Of a stretch of 64,000 nt of DNA, positions 1-10,812 are shown piece after piece. How positions within the stretch are numbered: position 1 is the stretch's first letter; each line of letters starts with the position of its first letter. The stretch spans positions 9,539,001 to 9,603,000 of the forward strand of contig NC_087110.1 in NCBI RefSeq assembly GCF_963855985.1, written 5' to 3'. The notes below the pieces were generated by a model that was given only the letters and a program-made list of their open reading frames with translations, was not told the DNA's origin and ran no database searches. The DNA is from Ostrinia nubilalis. Taxonomy: Eukaryota; Arthropoda; Insecta; Lepidoptera; Crambidae. Position numbers and translations under genes: made by a program.

Positions 1-1127
1 ATAATAACCTTAATTTGTACTACTGGCTATAGATGCATTATTTGTAAATTTTTAAAGACAACGAGAGTGAGATATCTAATAAGGCCTAGGCCTTATTTCA
101 GCATGGTAGGCCATATTAGATACGTATGTCAACACCTGATTACGGACAAATTCATTAAACTAAATGAGTCAAAGAGTAACAAAATATTTATTTAATAAGA
201 ATGTTACCAACAACACAGAAAAGAAAAAGAAAACAGTGTCAAAAAACATAACAAAACCTGTAAAAAAACAAACAAAATACAAAACCAATAAAAAAAAGAA
301 AAAAAAAAGGCCGTATGTATAATTCTAAAGGAAAGGAGAATAAAAGCTGGTATTATCATGCCTGTCTTGAAGACAAAGTAGCAGATATGCGACCATAAAG
401 AACTGCTTTAGGTGGTATCACAAAGATTGTGTAGGAGTTCGTAAAGATGATTCAGAAGACTTTTTATGCCCTGGTTCTAACAAAAAATTATGTCTCATTT
501 TGTTTACAAAAATTCAAGACTAAATGATGTTCCTAAACTGATTTATTTGAAAGGTTTTATGTGTAGGCCTTATTCGAACACGGTGTTTTAATAAGCCCTA
601 TGCAAAAAAATAATAATGTTTGTTTTTGATATTTTTTTTGATAATATATGTAAGAAATCATTAGTTTGTTACTATGAATATTTAATTTTATCTATAATTT
701 ATGTATAATTCTTAATAAGTGGAATTTAAGTTTATCTAGAGATGTAGAGTATATTTCTGTTTACTTGGTATGTAAAATTTTGATAACGCAAACAAATCGA
801 CGTGTTTAATGTTATGAGACCGCAGTTTATTTAATACAATCATAATTTTAAGGTCTAGAGGCATTTGAATCATATAGGCCTTATTCCGTGTAGGTGATTT
901 AATAAAGCCAAAATCAGTGGTTTCGTAATTTGCTTATTTTGAATAGATTTAGTTAAAAATTGTGTTATTTTTTGTAATATTGCTAAAATTAAAGGATGGA
1001 AGAAGTTAATTAACCTTGATTTTGTTGATTAGCGTTAATATTTATTGAAATATAAGCATTTAAAGTTAGGTAGGCCTTATTTGTATCAAGTACCTTATAA
1101 CCAAATATTAATTTTATAGCACATGAA
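1..1127. other. AT-rich stretch without a gene
   Basis: No gene is visible. The stretch is AT-rich with runs of A and T. The motif TAGGCCTTATT recurs near 88, 567, 876 and 1071, and its first copy lies in a perfect palindrome. The spacing is irregular, so it is probably a remnant of an unrecognised repeat rather than a satellite. Confidence 0.5.
78..97. repeat. 20-bp perfect palindrome
   Basis: AATAAGGCCTAGGCCTTATT reads the same on both strands. Half of it (TAGGCCTTATT) recurs three more times in the next kilobase, once near an inverted AATAAGCC-like copy. Confidence 0.7.
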
Positions 1128-1212
1128 CTCAATTCCGATATTAATATCGGAATTCCGATATTGAGATCTAATATCGGAATCCAATATCGGAATTGAAAAC
1201 CTTCCGATATTA
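1128..1212. repeat. Cluster of ATATCGGAATT palindromic motifs
   Basis: About six overlapping direct and inverted copies of AATATCGGAATT or its complement lie within 85 bp, some joined head to head. This looks like the end of a transposable element or a small protein-binding array; no family is recognised. Confidence 0.6.
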
Positions 1213-1269
1213 CATGCCCTAGTAGGTAATCAATAATTCTTAGGATGACCTACCATGACTACTGCTCAG

Positions 1270-1341
1270 AATTCGTTCGTTCGTTTCAGCCAAATGACGT
1301 CCACTGCTAGACAAAAGCCTCTCCCAAGATTTTCCATAATG
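1270..1341 (-). mobile_element. 3' tail of an RTE-like LINE
   Basis: On the minus strand this matches the end of the LINE family seen at 15652, 20490 and 56068: the codons for LGEAFVQQW followed by the GAACGAACGAACGAA end. Only the tail is present and it is not coding. Confidence 0.6.
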
Positions 1342-1489
1342 AATGCATACTTACCTACATACGTACCTCATTACAAATAAGTAGATTAATTATTTTTTCA
1401 CTAGACAGCAACCCTAACAGCGTAAGAAGAGTTCAGAGGCACGCGATAGAAAGAGACAAAACTTGTAGGTGAATATAATTGTGGGTGAA

Positions 1490-1492
<3 letters not shown>

Positions 1493-1525
<33 letters not shown>
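1493..1525 (+). repeat. Poly(A) tract, 33 bp
   Basis: Uninterrupted A run, possibly the tail of a decayed retroposon. No tRNA-like head is recognised upstream. Confidence 0.8.
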
Positions 1526-1526
<1 letters not shown>

Positions 1527-1784
1527 GTATGTAGTGTATCCGTTAAGCTAGCACCCATAACACAAGCATATTAATTGCTTACTTTGGGGCTAGATGGCGC
1601 TGTGTGAGATTGTCCAAAGATATTTATTTATATATTATTATTTATTATTATTTTAATTGTAGGTACGTAGTGCTGTGCGAGCTGAATTCCACTTTATCGC
1701 GTCGCAGCAAGACTCGCATTTATTTAAATCGTCTTGCAGAGTAATCCTTCTGTACCTGTACTATTACTTATTCTGTGGCTGAGT

Positions 1785-1918
1785 GTGAGTTTACATCAAA
1801 GTTAAACGTCCTCACTAGTGAGCGCGTTAGAAAAAAATATGAAAATTTTAGTTCTGAACGTTTCCGCTAGCGCGGGCGCTGTACAATCCGTCATACATTT
1901 AATGTCATTTTTTACGAC
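1785..1918. repeat. Short repeat with GGCGCTGTACAATCCG core
   Basis: Contains CTCACTAGTGAGCGCG and the core GCGCTGTACAATCCGTCATA followed by CATTTAATGTCATTTTTT. Related copies lie at 4022, 6966 and 53296. The inverted CACTAGTGAG motifs near the edges suggest a non-autonomous TIR element. Confidence 0.5.
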
Positions 1919-2122
1919 CAGATTCGCACGCGTGTCGAAATCCGCATCATAGGAAAAAGGCACTAATTGGTTTGCTTTAACCGAAAGGTAAAGGGTGAAG
2001 GTGTCAGACTGGCCGACTCATGATCCAAGGAACGCGGGTTTACTGAACCGACTCAAAACACTAGCATATTTAGCTTACCCCGAGGGGTTATAAGTAATTT
2101 ATACATATTAACAAATTGCTAA

Positions 2123-2321
2123 TCTATATAAATAAAAATGAATTTTATGTTCGTTAGTCTGATTAAAACTCGAGAACGGCTGGGCCGATTGAGCTGATTT
2201 TGGTTTTAAAATGTTTGTCGTAGTCCAGGGTAGGTCTAAACGGTGAGCAAATACGCGCGCGATATTGTTTATCTGTGACAGACAAAATTCCACGCGGGCG
2301 AAGCTGCGGGCGGAAAGCTAG
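2123..2321 (+). mobile_element. Short non-autonomous Helitron-like element
   Basis: Starts with TC (TCTATATAAATAAAAATGAA) and ends with GGCGGAAAGCTAG. It sits between A and T, as expected for Helitrons (5'-TC, 3'-CTRR, A^T target, no target duplication). It is 199 bp with no coding capacity and matches a common lepidopteran repeat type with AACGGCTGGGCCGATT. Confidence 0.55.
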
Positions 2322-2370
2322 TAATCTTTAAAAAAAACTCATGTTTTGTAAAAAGTGCCGCTTTAAAATC

Positions 2371-2588
2371 ATAGATGTCGCTGTGCTCAATTACATCGCG
2401 ATGTTAAAATATCTCCAGCGGCGTTTTTAATATCGCTCACGCACATTCTTCGTATCCACTCTTAGAGACAGTATTTCTAGTCTTTACACCAGTGATGTAG
2501 TATATTCGTTATGTTCCAATAAATTGGCGTCGGTATTACGATATTGCATTTTTTTTTGGAAGCGCTGCATAGCTTGCTATTCAGCGCT
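2371..2588 (+). ncRNA. snRNA-like unit 1 (box-TATA-Sm site-hairpin)
   Basis: Seen: 33-bp box at 2371-2403, 20 bp, TATA-like TTTTTAAT at 2424-2431, then about 135 nt of presumed transcript. An A plus nine T tract ending GG (2548-2559) stands where the Sm-type site lies in other copies. The hairpin is 2561-2588, with arms AGCGCTG/CAGCGCT and an inner ATAG/CTAT pair around loop CTTG. Inferred: a small RNA gene with a PSE-like promoter and an Sm-class 3' end. The T tract is longer than the usual five or six, so this copy may be weak or dead. Upstream it carries the AAAAGTGCCGC leader shared with units at 3102, 3663, 4427, 5993 and 7351. Confidence 0.5.
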
Positions 2589-3101
2589 AAGATAGCTTTG
2601 TGGTGGAATATAAAAATGCCGCCTGAAGGGAAAGTACTCATAAAGCCTTGATCACACGTACCGAGCAAACGGGCGAGACAGTGCTCTCGGCCGAGTACTC
2701 GGTGTGTATGAACATTACGCCGAGTGCTCGGCCGAGCGCTCGAGTATGTGACTCGCTCACCCAACTGTCTCGACCGAGTAAACATTTTACTGTCTCACCC
2801 GTTTACTCGGTACGTGTGATCAAGGCTTAATACTTTAGATAGAAAATTTTCGTTTCAACCGTTTCAGAAAATACTCAAAGAAAATATTCGTTTATTTTTT
2901 AATTGAAAGAGAACTGAATTCAAAGATTTCCAACGATTTATGAAAACTTAACACTATCTACTTATACCATAACATTTTTTGTAAATAAATAAAATAATTA
3001 AGGATTTTATGGTTTTCCTTTCATTTAATTTATTAAGTTTGTTAGAGAGATTAAACAGCTTTGACCATCTCTTGATTTGTTAAAAGTGCCGCATTAAAAT
3101 C

Positions 3102-3300
3102 ATAGATGTCGCTGTGCTCAGTTACATCGCGGTGTTAAAATATCTCCGGCGGCATATTTAATATCGCTCACGCACATTTTTCGTACACTTAGAGACACTA
3201 TTTCTAGTCTATAATCCAGTGATGTATTTTTAGCTAATATGTCAATATGCTTATTGCACATCATTTTTTGGAAGCGCTGCATAGCTTGCTATTCAGCGCA
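3102..3300 (+). ncRNA. snRNA-like unit 2
   Basis: Box 3102-3134, TATTTAAT at 3155-3162 after exactly 20 bp, Sm-like ATTTTTTGG at 3263-3271, hairpin 3273-3300 with GCGCTG/CAGCGC and inner ATAG/CTAT. The outermost pair is lost (A-A). Expected RNA about 115 nt. The body holds TTTCTAGTC and CCAGTGATGTA, motifs shared with units 1 and 4. From the hairpin onwards the sequence belongs to the 2.9-kb tandem duplication. Confidence 0.5.
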
Positions 3301-3662
3301 AAGATAGCCTTAAAAACACATAACCCTCTTTCTGGTGCAGTCGGGTAAAAAGCAAAGTAGACCTAACATTCGACATTCGTCCATGTCACCCATGTGCCAT
3401 TCGACATGACCTGAATTAAATTATCTGAAATACAGGGTAGAATTTTGTAATATCACCTAAAGGGAAGTATCTCTTAACACTGTAGGTAAAAAAAATTACT
3501 AAAATTAAAAAATCCTTTGTTTTAGAAAAGAAAATGCTAGATTTCTGAAAGTTCACCTCCATACCATACCAGTTTTTATAAATAATTTAAGATTTCATGG
3601 TTTTCCTTTCATTTGATATCAAGTATGTTAGAGAGAGTAGTAAAAAGTGCCGCCTTAAAATC

Positions 3663-3878
3663 ATAGATGTCGCTATCCTTAGTTACATCGCGATGTTGAA
3701 ATATCTCCGGCGGCATATTTAATATCGCTCACGCACATTCTTCGCATCTACACTTAGAGACCCTAGTGTTTTATACCAGTTAATATAATGTAGTTCCTAT
3801 TTACATTTATTTATGTACTTATACATATTGTATGTACCGGATTTTTTGGTAGCGCTGCATAGCTTGCTATTCAGCGCA
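3663..3878 (+). ncRNA. snRNA-like unit 3
   Basis: Box 3663-3695 with changes in the middle (CTATCCTTAG), TATTTAAT 3716-3723, Sm-like ATTTTTTGG 3841-3849, hairpin 3851-3878 (GCGCTG/CAGCGC plus ATAG/CTAT). Expected RNA about 133 nt. Its duplicate is at 6590. Confidence 0.5.
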
Positions 3879-4021
3879 TAGATAGCTTGAAAATACATAT
3901 TTCTGGCACCGTCGGGTAAAAAGCAAAATAGACCCTATTATATTCGTCTCAATCACCATACTCATAAGGTAAATCGCAAACAATAAGTACCTTTTTCCTT
4001 TAATGCGGATTTCAGCACACG

Positions 4022-4152
4022 TACTTACAGTGGGCTGAGACTAGCGAGCGTGAATATTTTAGTTCTTGAACGTTTCCCGCTAGGGGCGCTGTACAATCCG
4101 TCATACATTTAATGTCATTTTTTGACGCGCTCACTAGTGAGCACGTGATGCA
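4022..4152. repeat. Short repeat with GGCGCTGTACAATCCG core
   Basis: Second copy of the repeat at 1785. Ends with GCGCTCACTAGTGAGCACGT. Confidence 0.5.
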
Positions 4153-4180
4153 CTTTGTCTAGACCCACTGGTCTCTCTTA

Positions 4181-4298
4181 GGCTGAGTTGCACCATCTTA
4201 TTTTGACTTTAACAAACGTCAAAAATCTGTCAAAATCCATACAAAAAACACCGGTTATTGTTAAAGTTACGGTCAAAGTAAGTTGGTGCAACTCAGCC
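4181..4298. mobile_element. 118-bp MITE with TTA target duplication
   Basis: Terminal inverted repeats GGCTGAGTTGCACCA / TGGTGCAACTCAGCC, flanked by TTA on both sides (4178-4180 and 4299-4301). A 3-bp TWA duplication is typical of PIF/Harbinger-type elements. No coding capacity. The copy at 7105 arose with the tandem duplication. Confidence 0.75.
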
Positions 4299-4426
4299 TT
4301 AGTCTCTAATCTATGGCATAAATCAATCATGCTACTGGATGCGTATCTGAGTGCGTGTAGACCGCGTAATAGAAAAATGTATGAAATAATAAAATTCTGT
4401 TTTATTAAAAGTGCCGCATTCAATTC

Positions 4427-4668
4427 ATAGATGTCGCTGTGCTCAGTTACATCGCGGTGTTAAAATATCTCCGGCGGCATATTTAATATCGCTCACGCAC
4501 TTTTTGCGTACACTTAGAGACAATATTTCTAGTCTATAATCCAGTGATGTATTTATATTTAGCCAATATGTCAATTATATAAATTGTCGTCGATGTAGGT
4601 AGCATCTGTCGGTAATTCATATTGTACATTATTTTTTGGAAGCGCTGCATAGCTTGCTATTCAGCGCT
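4427..4668 (+). ncRNA. snRNA-like unit 4
   Basis: Box 4427-4459, TATTTAAT 4480-4487, Sm-like ATTTTTTGG 4631-4639, hairpin 4641-4668 with a full seven-pair outer stem AGCGCTG/CAGCGCT and inner ATAG/CTAT. Expected RNA about 160 nt. Its 2.9-kb duplicate at 7351 has lost most of the hairpin. Confidence 0.55.
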
Positions 4669-5174
4669 AAGATGGCTTTGAAAAAAACAAAATAGGCCTA
4701 TTGGGGGAGACCTGTGTTCCTCATGATGATGATGATGATGAAAGTAGGACTATACAGGGTGGAATTTTGTAATGCCACCTGGAGGGAAAGTACTCTTAAT
4801 ACTGTGGATAGATAATTTTACTCAAAGAAAACATTCATTTATTTTTGAAAAGATATAGAACTGCATTCAAAGATTTTCGAAAATTTTCCGAAAATTCACC
4901 AAACAATATAATACAAAGCTTTGTAATTTGTGCTTTACTTTGCGAAAGAAAGAAAGAAAAATATTTTGAGGGTTGCCTTTCAATGTCTATCACCTTGGGA
5001 GTATTACTTATTGAACAAAAATGGGTTTATATTTAAGGAAGTTCTGTGGTAACAAACATACAAAAAACAGTCAAATTGAGAACCACCTCTTTTTAAGTTG
5101 TTTAAAAATAGCCACCCACACAATAAGACTCAAACATTTAACCTATGTGTATAAATACGAAACAACATTTTTTG

Positions 5175-5367
5175 TACCACTTCGCATGTGACCGCGGTGG
5201 CACTTCAAAAATAAAAATAAAAATCCGCAAAAATAAATTTGGGAGCTTGTACTATTGTGATTGTGAAATTTACATTTTACCAATACCACAAAAAATCATT
5301 CTCGACCTTAAATATACCGCAGGAAAAACTTTGTCATCGCGATTCAACGTAGTACAGCGACATCTAT
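5175..5367 (-). ncRNA. snRNA-like unit 5, minus strand
   Basis: Read on the minus strand: box 5367-5335, 20 bp, TATTTAAG at 5314-5307, Sm-like ATTTTTG at 5213-5207, hairpin 5204-5175 with arms GTGCCAC/GTGGTAC (seven pairs, one G-U). Expected RNA about 110 nt. A close relative lies at 10813-11006, also on the minus strand. Confidence 0.5.
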
Positions 5368-5420
5368 GTTTTGTCGCGCAGAACAGATGCCGTACTAATC
5401 GATCAGTGTCCCATTAAGGC

Positions 5421-5543
5421 TCCATTCGACCAAACTTTTATCCCAGAATAACTCATGTTATAACTGACACATTGACAGTTTCAGTATGGGAAAATGTCAA
5501 AACTGTCAATTTATTTACTCGTATTTGATCGAAATCACCCTAA
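5421..5543. mobile_element. MITE with ATTCGACCAAAC ends, degenerate
   Basis: Left end ATTCGACCAAACTTTTATCC and a weak inverted right end TTTGATCGAAAT enclose ATGTCAAAACTGTCAA-type sequence. Better preserved copies are at 55299 and 63142. Confidence 0.5.
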
Positions 5544-5578
5544 GGAAAGTATTAAATAGTAGTAGTAAGACTAATTTG

Positions 5579-5916
5579 TGGTCTGTGGTCTAGTGGTAAG
5601 ACCACCTGCTTCAGACGCAGAGGTCCCGGGTTCGATTCCCAGTGGGAGCAGATTTTTCTGTTCGGTTTGGTTGGTGGTAGGGCTTGTTGTAAGTCCGCCT
5701 GGCTAGCTACCACCATCTTACCTAAGTCTGTCGCCATAACAACAATGTTAACAGGATTGTTGTGTTCCGGCAGTTAGAGGTAAGATAGCCAGTTCCTCCG
5801 TAGTTGAGGATTCCGGGTGAAGCTCGCTTCCACCTTCGGCCTGATCATCACTTACCATCAGGTGAGATACAGGCCAAGAGCTTCCTCATTAAGTATAAAA
5901 AAAAAAAAAAAAAAAT
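5579..5916 (+). mobile_element. tRNA-derived SINE
   Basis: The head (about 5579-5651) looks like a tRNA, with a Pol III A box TGGTCTAGTGG and a B box GGTTCGATTCC, but it lacks a closed acceptor stem. The body includes CATCACTTACCATCAGGTGA, common in lepidopteran SINE/LINE tails. It ends in a poly(A) run at 5898-5916. This is a SINE, not a functional tRNA gene. Confidence 0.75.
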
Positions 5917-5992
5917 AATTGCTTGGGGATTGATGGGATAAAGAGCTCTGAACATCTCTTCTGTTTTGTTAAAAAAGTGCAGCCTTAAGATC

Positions 5993-6232
5993 ATAGATGT
6001 CGCTGTGCTCAGTTACATCGCGATGGTAAAGTATTTCCAGCGGCATATTTAATATCGCTCACAAACTTTCGTATCAACACTTAGAGACACTATTTCTAGT
6101 CTTTATTCCAGTGATGTAGTATATTCGATATGTTCCCATTGTCGTCGATCTAGACCTTTACCGAGACAATAACGGCTATTCGAGTTGCTGTCAAATTTTT
6201 TGGAAGCGCTGCGTAGCTTGCTATTCAGCGCA
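5993..6232 (+). ncRNA. snRNA-like unit 6
   Basis: Box 5993-6025, TATTTAAT 6046-6053, Sm-like ATTTTTTGG 6195-6203, hairpin 6205-6232. In the inner stem ATAG has become GTAG, turning an A-U pair into G-U, so pairing is kept. Expected RNA about 157 nt. Confidence 0.5.
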
Positions 6233-6589
6233 AAGATAGCTTTAAAAACACATAACCCTCTTTCTGGTGCAGTCGAGTAAAAAGCAAAGTAGACCTAACA
6301 TTCGACATTCGTCCATGTCACCCATGTGCCATTCGACATGACCTGAATTAAATTATCTGAAATACAGGGTAGAATTTTGTAATATCACCTAAAGGGAAGT
6401 ATCTCTTAACTAAGAAAAAAAAATACTAAAATTAAAAAATCCTTTGTTTTAGAAAAGAAAATGCTAGATTTCTGAAAGTTCACCTCCATACCATACCAGT
6501 TTTTATAAATAATTTAAGATTTCATGGTTTTCCTTTCATTTGATATCAAGTATGTTAGAGAGAGTAGTAAAAGGTGTTGCCTTAAAATC

Positions 6590-6805
6590 ATAGATGTCGC
6601 TATGCTCAGTTACATCGCGATGTTGAAATATCTCCGGCGGCATATTTAATATCGCTCACGCACATTCTTCGCATCTACACTTAGAGACCCTAGTGTTTTA
6701 TACCAGTTAATATAATGTAGTTCCTATTTACATTTATTTATGTACTTATACATATTGTATGTACCGGATTTTTTGGTAGCGCTGCATAGCTTGCTATTCA
6801 GCGCA
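6590..6805 (+). ncRNA. snRNA-like unit 7
   Basis: Duplicate of unit 3. Box 6590-6622, TATTTAAT 6643-6650, Sm-like ATTTTTTGG 6768-6776, hairpin 6778-6805. The box middle (CTATGCTCAG) is closer to the consensus than in unit 3. Confidence 0.5.
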
Positions 6806-6965
6806 TAGATAGCTTTAAAATACATCCTTCTGGCACCGTAAACCTTCTTCGGTAAAAAGCAAAATAGACCCTATTATATTCGTCTCAATCACCATACTCA
6901 TAAGGTAAATCGCAAACAATAAGTACCTTTTTCCTGTAATGCGGATTTCAGCACACGTACTTACA

Positions 6966-7075
6966 GTGGGCTGAGACAAGTGAGCGCGAAAAGTTTCCCG
7001 CTAGGGGCGCTGTACAATCCGTCATACATTTAATGTCATTTTTGACGCGCTCACTAGTGAGCACGTTTGGTGTAC
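6966..7075. repeat. Short repeat with GGCGCTGTACAATCCG core
   Basis: Copy of 4022-4152 inside the tandem duplication. Confidence 0.5.
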
Positions 7076-7104
7076 ACTCACAATAGACCCTCTGGTCTCT
7101 CTTA

Positions 7105-7222
7105 GGCTGAGTTGCACCATCTTATTTTGACTTTAACAAACGTCAAAAATCTGTCAAAATCCATACAAAAAACACCGGTTATTGTTAAAGTTACGGTCAA
7201 AGTAAGTTGGTGCAACTCAGCC
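7105..7222. mobile_element. 118-bp MITE, duplicate copy
   Basis: Same ends and TTA flanks as 4181-4298. It was copied with the 2.9-kb duplication, not inserted independently. Confidence 0.75.
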
Positions 7223-7350
7223 TTAGTCTCTAATCTATGGCATAAATCAATCATGCTACTGGATGCGTATCTGAGTGCGTGTAGACCGCGTAATAGAAAA
7301 ATGTATGAAATAATAAAATTCTGTTTTATTAAAAGTGCCGCATTCAATTC

Positions 7351-7574
7351 ATAGATGTCGCTGTGCTCAGTTACATCGCGGTGTTAAAATATCTCCGGCG
7401 GCATATTTAATATCGCTCACGCACTTTTTGCGTACACTTAGAGACAATATTTCTAGTCTATAATCCAGTGATGTATTTATATTTAGCCAATATGTCAATT
7501 ATATAAATTGTCGTCGATGTAGGTAGCATCTGTCGGTAATTCATATTGTACATTATTTTTGGAAGCGCTGCATG
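7351..7574 (+). pseudogene. snRNA-like unit 8 without its 3' arm
   Basis: Duplicate of unit 4. Box 7351-7383, TATTTAAT 7404-7411 and Sm-like ATTTTTGG 7555-7562 are kept. After AGCGCTGCATG the sequence jumps to GCTTTGAAAAAA: most of the hairpin loop and the whole 3' arm are missing. If the hairpin is needed, this copy is dead. Confidence 0.55.
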
Positions 7575-7875
7575 CTTTGAAAAAAACAAAATAGGCCTAT
7601 TGGGGGAGACCTGTGTTCCTCATGATGATGATGATGAAAGTAGGACTATACAGGGTGGAATTTTGTAATGCCACCTGGAGGGAAAGTACTCTTAATACTG
7701 TGGATAGTTAATTTTACTCAAAGAAAACATTCATTTATTTTTTTAAAGAAATAGAACTGCATCCAAAGATTTTCGAATTTTTTTGGAAAATTCACCAAAT
7801 AATATAATACAAAGCTTTGTAATTTGTGCTTTACTTTGCGAAAGAAAGAAAGAAAAATAATTTGAGGGTTGCCTT

Positions 7876-8520
7876 TAATTTTCCTAGGATCCCATCATTG
7901 GATCCCATCATCAGATCCTGACTTGGTGATAATGGGTCCACCTTGGGAGTATTACTTATCGAACGAAACAAAGAATTTTTAAAATCGCTCTATAATTTAG
8001 GGAGTTTTAGGGTTTTGCCCAGCCAAATATTGTCTTATCCGGCTTTTGTTAGGTTTTTTATTTGGTGCCGCGCTCAGATCATAGAAAGAGAATAGATATG
8101 AAGTCGCGCGTAACTACAACGAGAACCAGTGTCCCCACATTTCCCCCACCACAGCTCCCACACACACATTCAACTGTGTAAAAACAAAGCGACTGAGAGT
8201 CTACGACAACATGTGCAACCGGCTTAAAAGTGCTGTGATTGGCCAGAAGGCGTGCCTTATGGCCAATCAATGGCCGCGTGACGTGACGCACACTTTGAAA
8301 AAAGCAATTAGAGAGAAGAAAGATAAAATGGAGTCGATAAGATATCGATACTTTAAATCCTGGGGGTAAGGCTCGAAATTGGTTTAAAAAATGCTTGTAT
8401 GAAAACCTTTTTATTATTATACGTTATTATTATGTTCTTTAACGATTTTTGCATAAAGGAGTCAGTTCCATTTTGTATGGACGAAAAACTCAGAATCAAT
8501 TATTGGGACTAAATGAAGTT
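7876..8520. other. No gene seen
   Basis: Contains a short GGATCC-rich direct repeat near 7890-7915 (GGATCCCATCATTGGATCCC). The rest is unassigned; small frames are not gene-like. Confidence 0.4.
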
Positions 8521-8523
8521 ATA

Positions 8524-9262
8524 GCCTGACCAGGAACATAAAAACCCTCGCCATGTTGCGGAAATCTAATGGTACTAATTTCTTTTAATGGCAACAATAA
8601 CTAAAAACTTCATTGACATGTCACCTTGCATGTCAGTCTATTGCTGTCAAAGTGTAAACAAACTTTATTTTAAATGTGCGCAATTGATTTTGTGAATGAA
8701 ATTGCTAAAATCTTTTTATAGTCGTGAAATAAAAGTGGTTCACTATGTGTTAAAGTATTTGTCGAAGAGAAATACCAAGGGTTCGGACAATATTTTCATT
8801 GAATAATGTTTCCAACAAAGGTTGTCAAATTGACTGACATGTTTATCGTATAGTACAGTCCACTATGAAAATTAGCTGTGGTTTGTTTCAACTACCTATT
8901 TTAAAGTTTTTTGTCACTTTCTAAGTGTTGAATTTTATGGAATTGGGAAAGAAGTACCGAGTTTGAAGCGTTCATGAGCAGACATTGCAGTTGAATATTC
9001 AAGTTTTGAATTTGATTATTGATGAATAATAAAATAAATCCTACTAGCTCGATTGATGGTTTCATTTAATTTATTTAAACCAGGTTACCTATAATAATAT
9101 GTTTTCGTTAATTTATGAAAATATTAAATTAGCCCGTAATCCTGAATCCTGATACATAAAGTTAGCCTATTAATTTAACACAGGTACGACTGTACTCAGT
9201 GTTGCACTATCAAATGCAATTGATGCGCCTCTATGCCAGGGTTTTTATGTTCCTGGTCAGGC
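8524..9262. mobile_element. 739-bp TIR element with TATA flanks
   Basis: Ends GCCTGACCAGGAACATAAAA and its inverse TTTTATGTTCCTGGTCAGGC (about 25 bp). TATA flanks both sides (8520-8523, 9263-9266), which fits a TA-targeting or TATA duplication. The interior has no long frame, so it is non-autonomous. Confidence 0.75.
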
Positions 9263-9266
9263 TATA

Positions 9267-10185
9267 CCTTATATTAATTTACCCCAACCAAAGCTCAATG
9301 TCGTTATCGATGGAGTATAGAAGTTATAGACTGACAAAGTTTGTATGAAAAGTCATGGGTTAAGTAGGTACTTGCGATTTTTACCATATTTACAATATTG
9401 GTAATATACTATTATTTACTTTAATAATAATAACAGGATCACTGTAATTATTATTAACTACTATCGCGCATTAACTTTTTAATTATGGCGAAATTCGTAC
9501 CGCCTATGTTTATCAAAAATAATGCCTATATTAGGCTTTCAACTAGCTCTTATAGTAATTACATAGTTGACAGTTACTAATCCCTTCTACTATTGTTATT
9601 GTTTTTGTAAAAACTTAAAAATCGCAAGCAACTCATGATTTTTTCATTCAAAATTAGAAAATAGAAAATAATAATTTACTTCTATTTATCGATAATAGGA
9701 AACCGTATTAGAACACGAGCCCTGCACTATGTTACGACCGGCACATGCGGCCGTACTGTGTATTTTCACGCGTCAGTGGATATCGGAAGAAATAAAATAC
9801 ATTGCGCAGTAGTTACGCATGACATAAAGTGGTTGCTAACTAAATCGTCAATGTACAACGTGTTTGAATTTTTATCACCACTAATTTCGATATCGCAGTA
9901 AATGTCACGGCACTGAATTCGTTCGTAAAAATGTTTAGTTTTTTTTATTTATAAGCAAAATACCAATGGATTTGCAATACTTACATGTGGTAAATGACTT
10001 CATTGTTCCTGTAGTTCTTCGTTTCACTTATGTTATTGCACGTTACGACGCATTATCCAACAATATCGGAGAACATTTCCTCAGTACGACTGAATCGCGA
10101 CTAACCTGGCGTCGCGGGCGATGTTCGTTTCTGGGCATATCGCGGAGACACGCGCCACGCCCCCGTTTCACATCTATTCCCTTCT
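9267..10185. other. No gene seen
   Basis: AT-rich sequence with no recognised repeat. A frame of about 100 codons starting at 9966 runs partly into the repeat at 10186 and shows no protein family signature. Confidence 0.4.
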
Positions 10186-10752
10186 ATGATCTGAGGTGCC
10201 GCGTCAGGCAAAAGTCGAACCACAGAATAATAAGAAGCGCACGCATCAGGACATTCGGCAACCGATGATGATAGTAGGTATTCACTCGTAAGCTAATTGC
10301 ACCCCCCCTCCCCTCTCGGTCACATGTCATGTCCGGCTTTTAGGGTAAAACTAGCTTCCACCCGCGACTTCGTACGCGTGGATCCCGTTTTACCCCCTTC
10401 ATCTATCTTACGCGGTTTACATTTTTTCATACAAATGTTTTTGCCCGCTAACTCCCGTTCCCGTGGGATTTTTGCAATATCCTGTTGTAACTAAGCTTTA
10501 AGTTTACTAAGGTACCTGCATGCCAAATTTCAAGCGTCTAACTTAAGCGGTTTAGATTTTTCATACAAAAGGATTTTCCCGCTAATTCCCGTTCCCGTGG
10601 GAATTTCGAGAATTCCTGTCTTGGTGCACTTATACGGTACCTAAGCTACGTCCCTTCCAAAGTGCCTACGTTTAGCCGTTTAGGCTGTGCGTTGATATGT
10701 CAGTCAGTCAGCACAGAGTCCGGCTTTTGTGTTTTTGGACCTGGAAACCCTA
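10186..10752. mobile_element. Decayed element split by a Helitron
   Basis: Outer sequence (AAAAGTCGAACCACAGAATA on the left, GTCCGGCTTTTGTGTTTTTG on the right) is related, in reverse, to the TIR-like repeat at 32476-32789. A minus-strand Helitron-like insert starts with CTAG at 10351 (A-flanked, followed by CTTCCACCCGCGACTTCG) and ends near 10712. Confidence 0.5.
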
Positions 10753-10812
10753 GACCCACCTCTTTTTTTAGGTCGGTTTTAAAAATCCACCCATTATGAA
10801 ACAAAATTTTTT

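Larger units (their letters stand above)
3265..4980. repeat. 2.9-kb tandem duplication, left copy
   Basis: This stretch, carrying units 3 and 4 and a TTA-flanked MITE, recurs at 6197-7875 with few changes. The box-to-box period is 2924-2927 bp. The material between the copies (4980-6196) holds a minus-strand unit and a SINE. Confidence 0.85.
6197..7875. repeat. 2.9-kb tandem duplication, right copy
   Basis: Copy of 3265-4980 with small indels. The largest visible one removes most of the hairpin of the last unit (near 7573). Confidence 0.85.

Noticed and set aside
4178..4430. Opposing 80-codon frames (also at 7102-7354)
   Set aside because: They lie across a palindromic MITE and a unit promoter leader, and the second pair is only a duplicate. 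No protein signature.
5579..5651. Possible tRNA gene
   Set aside because: A and B boxes are present, but the acceptor stem does not close, and the sequence continues into a SINE body with a poly(A) tail.
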